Below the pieces are notes generated by a model that did not search any database, was not told the DNA's origin, and saw only the letters and a program-made list of their open reading frames with translations. From Pelomonas candidula (GTDB lineage: Bacteria; Pseudomonadota; Gammaproteobacteria; Burkholderiales; Burkholderiaceae_C), in assembly GCF_043555985.1 (NCBI RefSeq), contig NZ_JBIGIC010000007.1, positions 186,001 to 250,000 on the forward strand: a stretch of 64,000 nucleotides of DNA. Reading direction: 5' to 3'. Within the stretch, counting starts at the first letter, position 1, and every line of letters begins with the position of its first letter. Of the stretch, positions 25,087-34,330 are shown in pieces. Made by a program: the position numbers and the translations under genes.

Positions 25087-27819
25087 ATGAAGCGATTCAC
25101 CCTCTCGCCGATCCCGGCAGCCGCACTCGTCACGCTGGCACTTGCCGGCCAGCAGGCCCAAGCCCAGGAGGCTCCCAAGGCCCCCGAGGCCAGCAAGCTG
25201 GAGCAGGTCGTCATCATCGGCCAGCGTGCCAGCCGCAACGCGGCCGTGCAGTCCAAGCGCGATGCCGACCAGGTGGTCGAGTCCATCGTCGCCGACGACA
25301 TCGGCAAGTTCCCCGACAACACGGTGGCCGAGGCGCTGCAGCGCGTGCCCGGCGTGCAGACCGTCGTCAACTTCAACAACGAAATCGTCAACCCGCTGAT
25401 CCGCGGCATCGGCGACATCGTCACCACTGTCGACGGCCGCGAGATGTTCACCGGCACGGGCCGCGGCTTCGCCTTCCAGGATCTGCCGGCCGAAGCCATC
25501 TCGCGCGCCGACGTCTACAAGTCCGCCGGCGCCCAGCTCGTCGAAGGCGGCGTGGCCGGTGCCATCGACCTGAAGCTGCGCAAGCCGATGGAGTTCCGCA
25601 AGGGCATGACGCTGGTCATCAACGGCCGCGCCAACGCTGGCGAGTTCGAGACCAAGCCCAGCACCAAGCTCGGCGTGCTCGGCTCCTACCGCACCAACCT
25701 CGATGGCGGCGAGATCGGCGCCCTGGTCGACATCTCCTACGCCGACCATCATTTCAACCGGCCCATCTCCTTCAACTGCGACCCGCGCTCCGGCACCAAC
25801 GGCCCGGCTGGTGCCGCCGGCGTGGTGCTGCCCACCTGCGTCGGCGGCCTGACCGACACCGGCGACTACCAGCGCCCGCAGGTCAACGCCGCGGTGCAGT
25901 GGCGCCCGAACAAGGAGAACGAGTTCTACGCCGATGCGCTCTACGCCGGCTATCGCGCCAAGTTCGCGACGTTCTTCATCTTCTCGGACATCTTCGCGGC
26001 GCAGAACATCACCAACGCCAAGGCCAGTACCGACTGCTTCGATGCCCACGTCGACGGCGCCGGCTTCCTGGGCAACTCGTCGCTGGGTGTGCAGCACCTG
26101 TGCAACGGCGTCTCGGCCACGTTCAACAACGTCCCCGGGCTGACCAGCACGCAGGCCAAGGTCGGCATGACGGACCAGAGCGTCCTGGCCGGTGGCTGGA
26201 AGTACAACTCCGGCCCGCTGTCGACCACGCTGGATCTCTCGCACATGCGGTCCAACAACCGCAACCGCAACATCATTGTCGATATCGGCAAGCAGATCAG
26301 CGAGGTGGACATCGCCGTCAACGACGACGGCCACGGCACCACCAACATGCCCAACAACCCGCTGGGCAGCGCGACGGACTTCCGCTTCGCAAACTCGCTG
26401 TTCCAGGACATCAACAAGGCCAACAGCACGCAGGACGCCGTCGCGTTCAGCGGCAACTACGAACTCAGCGGCTTCATCACCTCCATCGACTTCGGCGTGC
26501 GCGGCACGAGCCGCAAGTCCGAGTGGCGCGCCAACCAGGCCGGCGGCCCCAACGCGCCGGGCGGCAACCGCGTCACGCTGGTCAGCTCGGCCAGCGTGCT
26601 GCCGGCCGACTTCCTGATCTCGTCGCCCAATTGCATCCCGCAGATCAACGGCTGCGCGCACTGGATGACGCCGAACCCCGACTACCTGCGCGACAACACC
26701 GACGTGCTGCGCAAGTTCTACGGCAGCGCGGTGGGTGACCCGGCCTTCGCTCCGGTCAACAACTACGACTCCAACGAGAAGACCTACGCGGCCTACATCC
26801 AGCCGCACTACGAGACCTCGCTCGGCGGCATGCGCCTGGACGGCGTGTTCGGTGGCCGCCTGGTCCGCTCGGAGCGCACCATCTCCGGCGCCGGCATGAT
26901 CAACGGCGTCGTCACGCCGCAGACCGCATCCACGACGAAGACGCACTTCCTGCCCAACGCCAGCGCCAAGCTGGAGGTCGCGCCCAACCTGCTGGTGCGT
27001 GCGACGGCCGGCGTCACGATGTCCCGCCCGGACCTGGGCGCGCTGAACCCGACGCTGAACTACACGGTCCCGAGCAACCTCAACATCCGCCCGAGCGGCG
27101 CCGGCGGCAACCCGGACCTGAAGGACCAGATGAGCACGGCGTACGACCTGTCCGTCGAGCGCTACTTCGGCAAGGGCAGCTACCTGCAGGCGGCCGTCTA
27201 CTACCGCACGCTGAAGGACCGCGTCGCGAGCGCCTCCTACCCCGAGACCATCGGCGGCATCACCTACGACATCACCCGCCCGCGCAACGTCGGCAAGGCC
27301 ACGCTCAGCGGCCTGGAGCTCAGCGCGCAGTACTTCCTGGACTTCTTGCCCGGTGCCGCCAGCGGCTTCGGCGTGTTCGGCAACTACACGCAGGCCGACA
27401 GCGAAGTGAAGACGCCGACCGACCCGCTGTACGGCAAGCCGCTGCTGGGCGTGTCCAAGCAAAGCGCCAACGCCGGCCTGCTGTACGAGAAGTTCGGCTT
27501 CACGAGCCGCCTGGTCTACACATGGCGCAGCAAGTTCAACGAAGGCCAGTTCGGTTGCGAGCTCGTGTCGCCGGCTGAGAACGGCATGAGCGTCGGCGCC
27601 TGCGACCCCGGCGTGGCACCCACCTACAACCGCGTGAAGGCCTATGGCCGACTCGACTTCGCGGTGGGCTACCAGGTCACCGAGCAGCTCAGCGTCACCT
27701 TCAACGCCAACAACCTGACCGGTGCGAAGTACCACAGCTACTTCCAGAGCGAGAGCTTCCCGCACGACATCCGTTCGGACGACAAGTTCTACGGCCTGAG
27801 CTTCAACTTCAAGTTGTGA
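25087..27819 (+). CDS. TonB-dependent outer-membrane receptor (carbohydrate type)
   Basis: A 910-residue outer-membrane receptor with a 26-residue signal peptide ending AQA. The mature start carries LEQVVIIGQRASR, a short TonB-box-like stretch, and the plug has DDIGKFPDNTVAEALQRVPGVQ, the hallmark of the large receptors used by xanthomonads, caulobacters and relatives for plant oligosaccharides. The beta barrel follows to a C-terminal strand ending FYGLSFNFKL, where the last residue is Leu rather than the usual Phe. Neighbouring arabinan and galactose genes, and the gal motif upstream, suggest uptake of arabino- or galacto-oligosaccharides. The start has a GGAG site. Repeat copy A begins three bases after the stop. 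Confidence 0.92.
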   Translation: MKRFTLSPIPAAALVTLALAGQQAQAQEAPKAPEASKLEQVVIIGQRASRNAAVQSKRDADQVVESIVADDIGKFPDNTVAEALQRVPGVQTVVNFNNEIVNPLIRGIGDIVTTVDGREMFTGTGRGFAFQDLPAEAISRADVYKSAGAQLVEGGVAGAIDLKLRKPMEFRKGMTLVINGRANAGEFETKPSTKLGVLGSYRTNLDGGEIGALVDISYADHHFNRPISFNCDPRSGTNGPAGAAGVVLPTCVGGLTDTGDYQRPQVNAAVQWRPNKENEFYADALYAGYRAKFATFFIFSDIFAAQNITNAKASTDCFDAHVDGAGFLGNSSLGVQHLCNGVSATFNNVPGLTSTQAKVGMTDQSVLAGGWKYNSGPLSTTLDLSHMRSNNRNRNIIVDIGKQISEVDIAVNDDGHGTTNMPNNPLGSATDFRFANSLFQDINKANSTQDAVAFSGNYELSGFITSIDFGVRGTSRKSEWRANQAGGPNAPGGNRVTLVSSASVLPADFLISSPNCIPQINGCAHWMTPNPDYLRDNTDVLRKFYGSAVGDPAFAPVNNYDSNEKTYAAYIQPHYETSLGGMRLDGVFGGRLVRSERTISGAGMINGVVTPQTASTTKTHFLPNASAKLEVAPNLLVRATAGVTMSRPDLGALNPTLNYTVPSNLNIRPSGAGGNPDLKDQMSTAYDLSVERYFGKGSYLQAAVYYRTLKDRVASASYPETIGGITYDITRPRNVGKATLSGLELSAQYFLDFLPGAASGFGVFGNYTQADSEVKTPTDPLYGKPLLGVSKQSANAGLLYEKFGFTSRLVYTWRSKFNEGQFGCELVSPAENGMSVGACDPGVAPTYNRVKAYGRLDFAVGYQVTEQLSVTFNANNLTGAKYHSYFQSESFPHDIRSDDKFYGLSFNFKL

Positions 27820-27822
27820 CTG

Positions 27823-27959
27823 TTGGCCCCTCGGCCGGACTTGCCTGCTGAACGCGGCAAGTCCAGTCGGTCCCCCGAGGGGACGGCGATGCATGCCGGC
27901 TTGACCGGCATGCACATCGCCTAGGCGGGCCGGCTTGGGGCGGCCCGGCGCTCGGCCCG
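27823..27959 (+). repeat. Structured intergenic repeat, copy A
   Basis: The element opens with TTGGCCCCTCG three bases after the receptor stop. Hairpin 1 has arms GGACTTGCC / GGCAAGTCC around a TGCTGAACGC loop. The conserved box GGTCCCCCGAGGGGACGG follows. Hairpin 3 has a conserved outer stem GGCGATG / CATCGCC, a CA bulge and a variable inner stem CATGCCGG / CCGGCATG with loop CTTGA. The 3' part reads GGGCCGGCTTGGGG and CGGCCCGGCGCTCGGCCCG. Orientation is the same as the upstream gene. Compare copies B to E. Confidence 0.85.
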
Positions 27960-28034
27960 AAGACCTCGGGTTGGCGCCTTCTGATCATTCTCCGGGCGGT
28001 CGTGGTTCGGCCCGCCTTTGCAGCCAGCCCTCGT

Positions 28035-28073
28035 GCACGCGCTCTTCCGGGCGCGTGCCGGGGCGGCCTTTTT
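28035..28073 (+). promoter_or_regulatory. Stem-loop and T-run upstream of ytfQ
   Basis: A perfect 8-bp stem (GCACGCGC / GCGCGTGC, loop TCTTCCGG) is followed ten bases later by TTTTT at 28069-28073 and then by the ytfQ ATG at 28086. The T-run is too far from the stem for a standard terminator. It could be an attenuator-like leader structure or the end of the preceding unit. Confidence 0.35.
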
Positions 28074-28085
28074 CTTGAACAAAGC

Positions 28086-29033
28086 ATGCAACGACGCCTC
28101 CTCCTGGCTGCTCTCGCAGCCGCAGGCCTGCCCGCTTGGGCGGCCGACAAGAAGCTCGTCCTCGGCTTCTCGCAGATCGGCGCCGAGTCCGCCTGGCGCA
28201 CCGCCAACTCCACCTCGATCAAGCAGGCCGCGAGGGATGCCGGCATCGAGCTGAAGTTCGCCGACGCGCAGCAGAAACAGGAAAACCAGATGAAGGCGCT
28301 GCGCGCCTTCATCGCGCAGAAGGTCGACGTCATCGCGCTGTCGCCCGTCGTCGAGACCGGCTGGGGCACCGTGCTGCGCGAGGCCAAGGCCGCGGGCATC
28401 CCGGTCATCCTGACCGATCGCCTCGTCAAGGAAGCCGACGAGAGCCTGTGGGCCTCGTTCATGGGCTCGGACTTCGTCGAGGAAGGTCGCCGCGCCGGCC
28501 GCTGGCTGGTCGACAAGACCAAGGGTGGCAAGGACGAGATCCGTATCGTCGAACTGCAGGGCACCGTCGGCGCCGCGCCCGCGCTGGACCGCAAGAAGGG
28601 CTTCGAGGAGGCCATCAAGGCCGACCCGCGCCTGAAGATCGTGCGTTCGCAGACGGCCGACTTCAGCCGGGCCAAGGGCAAGGAGGTCATGGAAGCCTTC
28701 ATCAAGGCCGAGGCCGGTAGGAAGATCCACGTGCTCTACGCCCACAACGACGACATGGCGCTGGGTGCCATCCAAGCCATCGAGGAAGCGGGGCTCAAGC
28801 CGGGCACGGACATCCTCGTCGTGTCCATTGACGGCGTGAAGGCCGCCTTCCAGGCCATGGTGGCCGGCAAGCTGAACGTGACGGTCGAGTGCAGTCCGCT
28901 GCTGGGGCCGTCGCTGATGCAGGCCGTCAAGGACCTGAAGGCCGGCAAGACGCTGCCGCGCCGCCTCATCACCGAGGAAGGCGTGTTCCCCTCGGAAGTC
29001 GCCGCGCGCGAGCTGCCCAAGCGCCAGTACTGA
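28086..29033 (+). CDS. ytfQ: Galactofuranose-type sugar-binding protein (YtfQ-like)
   Basis: A 315-residue periplasmic binding protein of the CUT2 (ribose/galactose) class with a 19-20 residue signal peptide ending AWAA. The mature sequence follows E. coli YtfQ closely: LGFSQIGAESAWR, the IKFADAQQKQENQ-like stretch, ALSPVVETGW, VELQGTVGAAPALDRKKGF, RAKGKEVMEAFIKAE and YAHNDDMALGAIQAI. E. coli YtfQ binds galactofuranose, and related proteins bind L-arabinofuranose, so a furanose sugar released from plant polysaccharide is the likely ligand. It is the first gene of a coupled four-gene importer. I chose ATG 28086 because it gives a proper signal peptide. Confidence 0.9.
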   Translation: MQRRLLLAALAAAGLPAWAADKKLVLGFSQIGAESAWRTANSTSIKQAARDAGIELKFADAQQKQENQMKALRAFIAQKVDVIALSPVVETGWGTVLREAKAAGIPVILTDRLVKEADESLWASFMGSDFVEEGRRAGRWLVDKTKGGKDEIRIVELQGTVGAAPALDRKKGFEEAIKADPRLKIVRSQTADFSRAKGKEVMEAFIKAEAGRKIHVLYAHNDDMALGAIQAIEEAGLKPGTDILVVSIDGVKAAFQAMVAGKLNVTVECSPLLGPSLMQAVKDLKAGKTLPRRLITEEGVFPSEVAARELPKRQY

Positions 29034-30526
29034 TGTCGGACGTGGTGTTCCAGGCCACCGGTGTGGCCAAGGCTTTCAACGGCGTGCCGGCGCTGGCCGA
29101 CGCGGCGCTGACGCTGCGCGCCGGCGAGGTCCACGTGTTGATGGGCCAGAACGGCGCGGGCAAGTCCACGTTGATCAAGATCCTGGCCGGCGTGCAGGGC
29201 TTCGACGCCGGCAGCATCCGGCTCGACGGTCGGCCCTTCGCCGCGCGCACGCCACTGCAGGCGCAGCAGGCCGGCATCGCCGTCGTGCACCAGGAGGTAC
29301 AGCTGTGCCCCAACCTGTCGGTCGCCGAGAACCTGCTGGCTGGCCGCCTGCCGCGGCGCTGGTTCGGCATTGACTGGCGCGCCGCCTATCGCGAGGCCGA
29401 GGCCGTGCTCGCGCGGCTGGGCCTGAACCTCGACGTGCGCGCCACGCTGGGCGAACTGCCAGTCGCGCTGCAGCAGATGGTGGCCATCGCCCGCGCGCTG
29501 CATCAGCAGGCGCGGGTGCTCATCCTCGACGAGCCCACGTCCAGCCTCGACGAGGCCGAGACCGCCCGCCTGCTCGCGCTATTGCGCCAGCTGCGCGGCG
29601 AGGGCGTGGCCATCCTGCTGGTCACGCACTTCCTCGACCAGGCCTACGCCGTGGCCGACCGCTTCACCGTGCTGCGCAACGGCCGGTTCGTCGGCGAGTA
29701 CGCGGCCGACCTGCCGCGCATGAAGCTCGTGGAGCTGATGATCGGTCGCGAGCTTTCCGCCACCACCGAGGCGCGCGAGGCTCGCGAGCCCGCCGCCGCT
29801 GCGCCGCTGCTGCAGGCCGAGGGCCTGGGTCGCGGCAATGCCATTGCCGGCGTGGACCTGTCCGTCGCGCCCGGCGAGGTGCTGGGCCTGGCCGGTCTGC
29901 TCGGCGCGGGTCGCACCGAGCTGGCCCGGCTGCTGTTCGGCGCCGACCGTGCGGACCGTGGCGAGCTTCGCGTGGCCGGGCAACCAGTCACGCTGCGCAG
30001 CCCCCGCGATGCCGTGCGCGCGGGCCTGGCCTTCTGCCCCGAGGAGCGCAAGGTCGACGGCATCGTCGCCGAGCTGAGTGTGCGCGAGAACATCGTGCTG
30101 GCGTTGCAGGCCCGTCGTGGTGTGTTGCGCATGCTGCCGCGCGCAGCGCAGCGCGAGCTGGCCGAGGCCTTCATCAGGAAGCTCGGCATCAAGACGGCCG
30201 ACGCCGAGACCCCCATCGCCCTGCTGTCCGGCGGCAACCAGCAGAAGGCCATCCTGGCACGCTGGCTGGCCACCGAGCCGCGGCTGCTGATCCTCGACGA
30301 GCCGACGCGCGGCATCGACATCGCCGCCAAGCAGGACCTGATGTCGCAGGTGCTGACGCTGTGCCGCCAAGGCATGGCGCTGGTGTTCGTCTCGTCCGAG
30401 CTGCCCGAGGTGCTGCGTGTGGCCGACCGCGTCGTCGTGCTGCGCGAGCGGCGCCAGGTGGCGACGCTGGATGCCCAGGGCTTGAGCGAGGCGCAGCTGC
30501 TGCGCACGATGGCGGAGGCCGCATGA
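29033..30526 (+). CDS. ytfR: Sugar ABC transporter ATPase (YtfR-like, two nucleotide-binding domains)
   Basis: A 497-residue CUT2-class ATPase with two fused domains. The first domain has Walker A GQNGAGKST, VVHQEVQLCPNLSVAENL and Walker B LILDEPTSSLD. The second has the usual altered P-loop GLLGAGRTE, signature LSGGNQQKAILARWL and LILDEPTRGIDIAAK. Only one domain is expected to be fully hydrolytic, as in other RbsA-like proteins. The ATG shares one base with the ytfQ stop (TGATG), and its stop overlaps the next start. Confidence 0.92.
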   Translation: MSDVVFQATGVAKAFNGVPALADAALTLRAGEVHVLMGQNGAGKSTLIKILAGVQGFDAGSIRLDGRPFAARTPLQAQQAGIAVVHQEVQLCPNLSVAENLLAGRLPRRWFGIDWRAAYREAEAVLARLGLNLDVRATLGELPVALQQMVAIARALHQQARVLILDEPTSSLDEAETARLLALLRQLRGEGVAILLVTHFLDQAYAVADRFTVLRNGRFVGEYAADLPRMKLVELMIGRELSATTEAREAREPAAAAPLLQAEGLGRGNAIAGVDLSVAPGEVLGLAGLLGAGRTELARLLFGADRADRGELRVAGQPVTLRSPRDAVRAGLAFCPEERKVDGIVAELSVRENIVLALQARRGVLRMLPRAAQRELAEAFIRKLGIKTADAETPIALLSGGNQQKAILARWLATEPRLLILDEPTRGIDIAAKQDLMSQVLTLCRQGMALVFVSSELPEVLRVADRVVVLRERRQVATLDAQGLSEAQLLRTMAEAA

Positions 30527-31476
30527 CCGGTTCCGCCCGACACGCCGGCATCGTGCTGGCCGCGCTGCTGCTGCTCAACGTGTTGTTGAACCCGCAGTTC
30601 GCCAGCCTGCGCTGGCAGGACGGCCACGCCTTCGGCCCGATCATCGACATCGTCAATCGCGCGGCACCCTTGATGGTCGTCGCGATGGGCATGACGCTGG
30701 TCATCGCCGTGCGCGGCATCGACATCTCGGTGGGCGCCGTCGTCGCCATCACGGCGGCCATCGCGGCCCACCTCATCAACGACAGCGGCTCGCTCGCGCT
30801 GGCCATCGCCGCAGGCCTGGGGGCCGCCGCGCTGTGCGGCCTGTTCAACGGCCTGCTGGTCGTCGTCGGTGGCATCCAGCCCATCATCGCGACGCTGATC
30901 CTGATGACCGCCGGCCGCGGGATCGCGCAGCTCATCACCGACGGGCAGATCCTCACGATCGAGCACGCCGGCTATGCCTTCCTCGGCAACGGCTTTCTGC
31001 TGGGCCTGCCGTTTGCGCCGTGGCTGGCGCTGGCGCTCGCGCTGCTGCTCGGCGTGCTGAAGCACCGCACGGCGCTGGGCCTGTTCCTGCAGGCCGCGGG
31101 CGCCAACCCGGCGGCCGCGCGACTGGCGGGCGTGAATGCCGCCGCGCTGCTGCTGGCCGTCTACATCGCCTGCGGCTTGTGCGCCGGCCTGGCCGGGCTG
31201 ATGATCTCCGCCAACATCAAGAGCGCCGATGCCAACAACGCCGGCCTGATGCTGGAGCTGGACGCCATCCTGGCCGTCACGCTGGGCGGCACGTCGCTGC
31301 TGGGCGGGCGCTTCAGCCTGCGTGGCAGCGTGCTGGGCGCGCTCATCATCCAGACGCTGACGACCAGCATCTACGCGCTGGGCATCGCGCCCGAGGTCAC
31401 GCTGGTCGTGAAGGCCGTCGTCGTGTTCGTCGTGTCGATCAGCCAGTCGCCCAAGCTGCGTTGGAGGCGGGCATGA
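30523..31476 (+). CDS. ytfT: Sugar ABC transporter permease (YtfT-like)
   Basis: A 317-residue CUT2 permease with about eight to ten hydrophobic segments. RGIDISVGAVVAITA and FNGLLVVVGGIQPIIATL are typical, as are AILAVTLGGTSLLGGRFSL and the closing permease segment. It overlaps ytfR and yjfF by 4 bases each. It forms a heterodimer with the next gene product. Confidence 0.9.
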   Translation: MTGSARHAGIVLAALLLLNVLLNPQFASLRWQDGHAFGPIIDIVNRAAPLMVVAMGMTLVIAVRGIDISVGAVVAITAAIAAHLINDSGSLALAIAAGLGAAALCGLFNGLLVVVGGIQPIIATLILMTAGRGIAQLITDGQILTIEHAGYAFLGNGFLLGLPFAPWLALALALLLGVLKHRTALGLFLQAAGANPAAARLAGVNAAALLLAVYIACGLCAGLAGLMISANIKSADANNAGLMLELDAILAVTLGGTSLLGGRFSLRGSVLGALIIQTLTTSIYALGIAPEVTLVVKAVVVFVVSISQSPKLRWRRA

Positions 31477-32447
31477 AGTTCAACTCGCAAAGCCTGCCGA
31501 GCTGGACCTCGGTGCTGCTGCTCGTTGTGGCCCTGTTCGCCGGTGCCACGGCGTATCCCGGCTTGCTGTCCGGCCAGGTGCTGCTGAACCTGCTCATCGA
31601 CAACGCCTTCCTGCTGGTCGTCGCGGTCGGCATGAGCTTCGTCATCCTGTCCGGCGGCATCGACCTGTCGGTGGGGTCCGTCGTGGCGCTGACCACCATG
31701 CTGCTGGCGCTGGGCGTCGAGCGCGCGCACCTGTCGCTCTGGCTGCTGATCCCGCTGCTGCTGCTGGGTGGCGCGGCGTTCGGTGCGGCCATGGGCTGGG
31801 TCATCCAGGCCTTCGAGGTGCCGGCCTTCATCGTCACGCTGGCCGGGCTGTTCCTCGCACGGGGCCTGTGCTACCTGCTCAGCATCGACTCCATTCCCAT
31901 CACCGACGAGACGCTGGCCGGCTGGTCGCAGGCGCGCTGGTCGCTCGGGCCGCTCGGCGAGATCACGCCGGGCGCCGTCTGCGCGCTGCTCGTGCTCGCG
32001 CTGGCCGTGTGGGTGGCCCGCTCCACCGGCTTCGGCCGCGCGGTCTACGCGCTGGGCGGCCACGAGACGTCCGCACGGCTGATGGGGCTGCCCGTCGCCG
32101 GCACGCGCATCGCCGTCTACGCCGTCAGCGGCGGCCTGGCATCCCTGGGCGGCGTGCTGTTCGGCATCTACACGCTGTCCGGCTACGGCCTGCACGCGCA
32201 AGGCCTGGAGCTGGACGCCATCGCCGCCGTCGTCATCGGTGGCGCGCTGCTCAGCGGCGGCACCGGCCACGTGCTGGGCGCGCTGACCGGCGTGCTGATG
32301 CTGGGCCTGATCCAGACGCTGATCCTGTTCGACGGCACCTTGAGTTCCTGGTGGACGCGCATCGTCATCGGCGCGCTGCTGGGGCTGTTCTGCGGGTTGC
32401 AGCGGCTGCTGGTGCTGCTGAGCGGGCGCCGTCGCGCCACTCCCTGA
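31473..32447 (+). CDS. yjfF: Sugar ABC transporter permease (YjfF-like)
   Basis: A 324-residue CUT2 permease. SGGIDLSVGSVVALTTM, VPAFIVTLAGLFLARGLCYL and the SIDSIPI stretch characteristic of YjfF are present, as is AAVVIGGALLSGGTGHVLG. It completes the YtfQ-YtfR-YtfT-YjfF system. The GH2 gene starts 19 bases after its stop, so the importer and enzymes are probably one transcript. Confidence 0.9.
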   Translation: MKFNSQSLPSWTSVLLLVVALFAGATAYPGLLSGQVLLNLLIDNAFLLVVAVGMSFVILSGGIDLSVGSVVALTTMLLALGVERAHLSLWLLIPLLLLGGAAFGAAMGWVIQAFEVPAFIVTLAGLFLARGLCYLLSIDSIPITDETLAGWSQARWSLGPLGEITPGAVCALLVLALAVWVARSTGFGRAVYALGGHETSARLMGLPVAGTRIAVYAVSGGLASLGGVLFGIYTLSGYGLHAQGLELDAIAAVVIGGALLSGGTGHVLGALTGVLMLGLIQTLILFDGTLSSWWTRIVIGALLGLFCGLQRLLVLLSGRRRATP

Positions 32448-32466
32448 ATCCTTCACGAGGTCCCTC

Positions 32467-34266
32467 ATGAGACTGCTGATTTCATCCCTCGTCCTCGCGC
32501 TGGCCGGCATGGCCGCCCACGCCGAGGATGCCGACAAGCCCTTCGTCCCCGGCGTGCGGTTGACGACGCCGTGGACGGCCGAGGCCGAGAAGGCCGCCGT
32601 GCCGCTGCCCGAGTACCCGCGCCCTCAACTCGTGCGCAAGGCCTGGCTGAACCTGAACGGCCAATGGGACTACTGGGGCGGCAAGAGCGCGCCCAACGCC
32701 CGCCACGTGCCGGCCACGGCGCCGGCCTTCCCGGACAAGGTGGAGCAGGTGCGCGTGCCCTACCCGGTGGAGTCGCGGCTGTCGGGCATCGAGCGGCTGG
32801 GCGAGGTGAACCTCTGGTACCGCCGCACGTTCGACGTCCCCGCCACGTGGGTCGGCCAGCGTGTGCGCATCAACTTCGGCGCGGTGGACCGCATCGCCAC
32901 CGTCTACATCAACGGCACGCGCGTGGGCTTCCATGATGGCGGCTACACGTCGTTCAGCTTCGACATCACCGACCAGCTGAAGACCGGCCGCAACGAGGTC
33001 GTCGTCGCCGCCTTCGACCCCAGCACCGGTGACGGCATGCTGGGCAAGCAGTCGCTGAAGCCCGGCGGCATCTTCTACACGCCCAGCTCGGGCATCTGGC
33101 AGACGGTGTGGCTGGAGCCCGTCGGCGCCGCCCATGTCGCGCGGCTGGACCTGACGCCCAACGTCGCCAAGCAGCAGCTGCAAGTGATCGTTCGCGCCGA
33201 TGCCGACTCGGAAGTCGAGGCCGTCGCGCTGCGTGACGGCAAGCCCGTCGGCCGCGTCACGGGCCGCCCAGGCACGGAGTTGACGCTGCCGGTGCCCAAG
33301 CCGCGCCTGTGGTCGCCGGACGATCCGTTCCTGTACGACCTCAAGGTCACGCTGCGCCGCGGCGACCAGGTCGTCGACCAGGTCGACAGCTACTTCGGCA
33401 TGCGCAGCATCGCCATCGGCAACGTGGCCGGCGTGCCGCGCCCGCTGCTGAACGGCAAGTTCGTCTTCCAGTTCGGCCCGCTGGACCAGGGCTTCTGGCC
33501 GGACGGCCTCTACACCGCGCCCACCGACGCCGCGCTGAAGTTCGACCTGCAGGCCACGAAGGACCTGGGCTTCAACATGGTCCGCAAGCACATCAAGGTG
33601 GAACCGGCGCGCTGGTTCTACTGGGCCGACAAGCTGGGCCTGCTGGTGTGGCAGGACATGCCGCAGACCTGGGACGCCGAGACCGACGTGACCGTGCGCA
33701 CCCGCGCCGAAGGCCAGATGCGCGAGATCGTCGACCAGCTGCGTTCGATGACGTCCATCGTCACCTGGGTCATCTTCAACGAAAGCTGGGGCGACTTCGA
33801 CCACCGCCGCATGGCCGACACGTTCAAGGCGATGGACCCGAGCCGCCTCGTCGACACGCACTCCGGCATCAACTTCGAGCCGGCCGACCAGGGCAAGGGC
33901 GACCTCATCGACCTGCACGACTACCCCGGCCCGGCCTGGGTGAACTGGCAGCCCGGCCGCATCGCCGTGCTGGGCGAGTACGGCGGCAACAGCCTGCGCA
34001 CGCCCGGCCACATGTACCGCCCCGACAGCAAGTGCTGCTACCTGCTCTACGAGAGCAAGGACGCCGTCACCAAGGTCTACGTCGAGCAGGCCGCGCGGCT
34101 GCGCGAGTACGCGGCGACGCAGGGCCTGAGCGCTGCGGTCTACACCGAGACGACGGACGTGGAGGAGGAGCTGAACGGCTTCTTCACCTACGACCGCCAG
34201 GTGCAGAAGCTCGACTTCGAGCGCGTGAGAAAGGCCAACAAGGACCTGATCCGGTTCGGCCGCTGA
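32467..34266 (+). CDS. Secreted GH2-family glycoside hydrolase
   Basis: A 599-residue exported enzyme with a 19-residue signal peptide (MRLLISSLVLALAGMAAHA). GH2 architecture is clear: an N-terminal jelly-roll sugar-binding domain (about 55-210, with LNGQWDYW, NLWYRRTF and GGIFYTPSSGIWQTVWLEPV), an Ig-like domain, then a TIM barrel. The acid/base Glu lies in IFNESWGDF, and the nucleophile Glu probably in VLGEYGG. It is shorter than classical beta-galactosidases and lacks their C-terminal domains. Family members cleave beta-galactosides, beta-glucuronides, beta-mannosides or alpha-L-arabinopyranosides; the gal/arabinan context favours galactose or arabinopyranose. It lies between the furanose importer and the GH93-like gene. 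Confidence 0.85.
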   Translation: MRLLISSLVLALAGMAAHAEDADKPFVPGVRLTTPWTAEAEKAAVPLPEYPRPQLVRKAWLNLNGQWDYWGGKSAPNARHVPATAPAFPDKVEQVRVPYPVESRLSGIERLGEVNLWYRRTFDVPATWVGQRVRINFGAVDRIATVYINGTRVGFHDGGYTSFSFDITDQLKTGRNEVVVAAFDPSTGDGMLGKQSLKPGGIFYTPSSGIWQTVWLEPVGAAHVARLDLTPNVAKQQLQVIVRADADSEVEAVALRDGKPVGRVTGRPGTELTLPVPKPRLWSPDDPFLYDLKVTLRRGDQVVDQVDSYFGMRSIAIGNVAGVPRPLLNGKFVFQFGPLDQGFWPDGLYTAPTDAALKFDLQATKDLGFNMVRKHIKVEPARWFYWADKLGLLVWQDMPQTWDAETDVTVRTRAEGQMREIVDQLRSMTSIVTWVIFNESWGDFDHRRMADTFKAMDPSRLVDTHSGINFEPADQGKGDLIDLHDYPGPAWVNWQPGRIAVLGEYGGNSLRTPGHMYRPDSKCCYLLYESKDAVTKVYVEQAARLREYAATQGLSAAVYTETTDVEEELNGFFTYDRQVQKLDFERVRKANKDLIRFGR

Positions 34267-34330
34267 ATTTTCGGGGGCTCCCGCTGAGCGGCCGCCAGAG
34301 CCGCCTATTTCCACCCACAGGAGACAAGGC

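Noticed and set aside
27823..27959. Intrinsic terminator after the receptor gene
   Set aside because: The hairpins are strong but no T-run follows any of them, and the same structure with conserved boxes recurs elsewhere, so it is better described as a repeat element.
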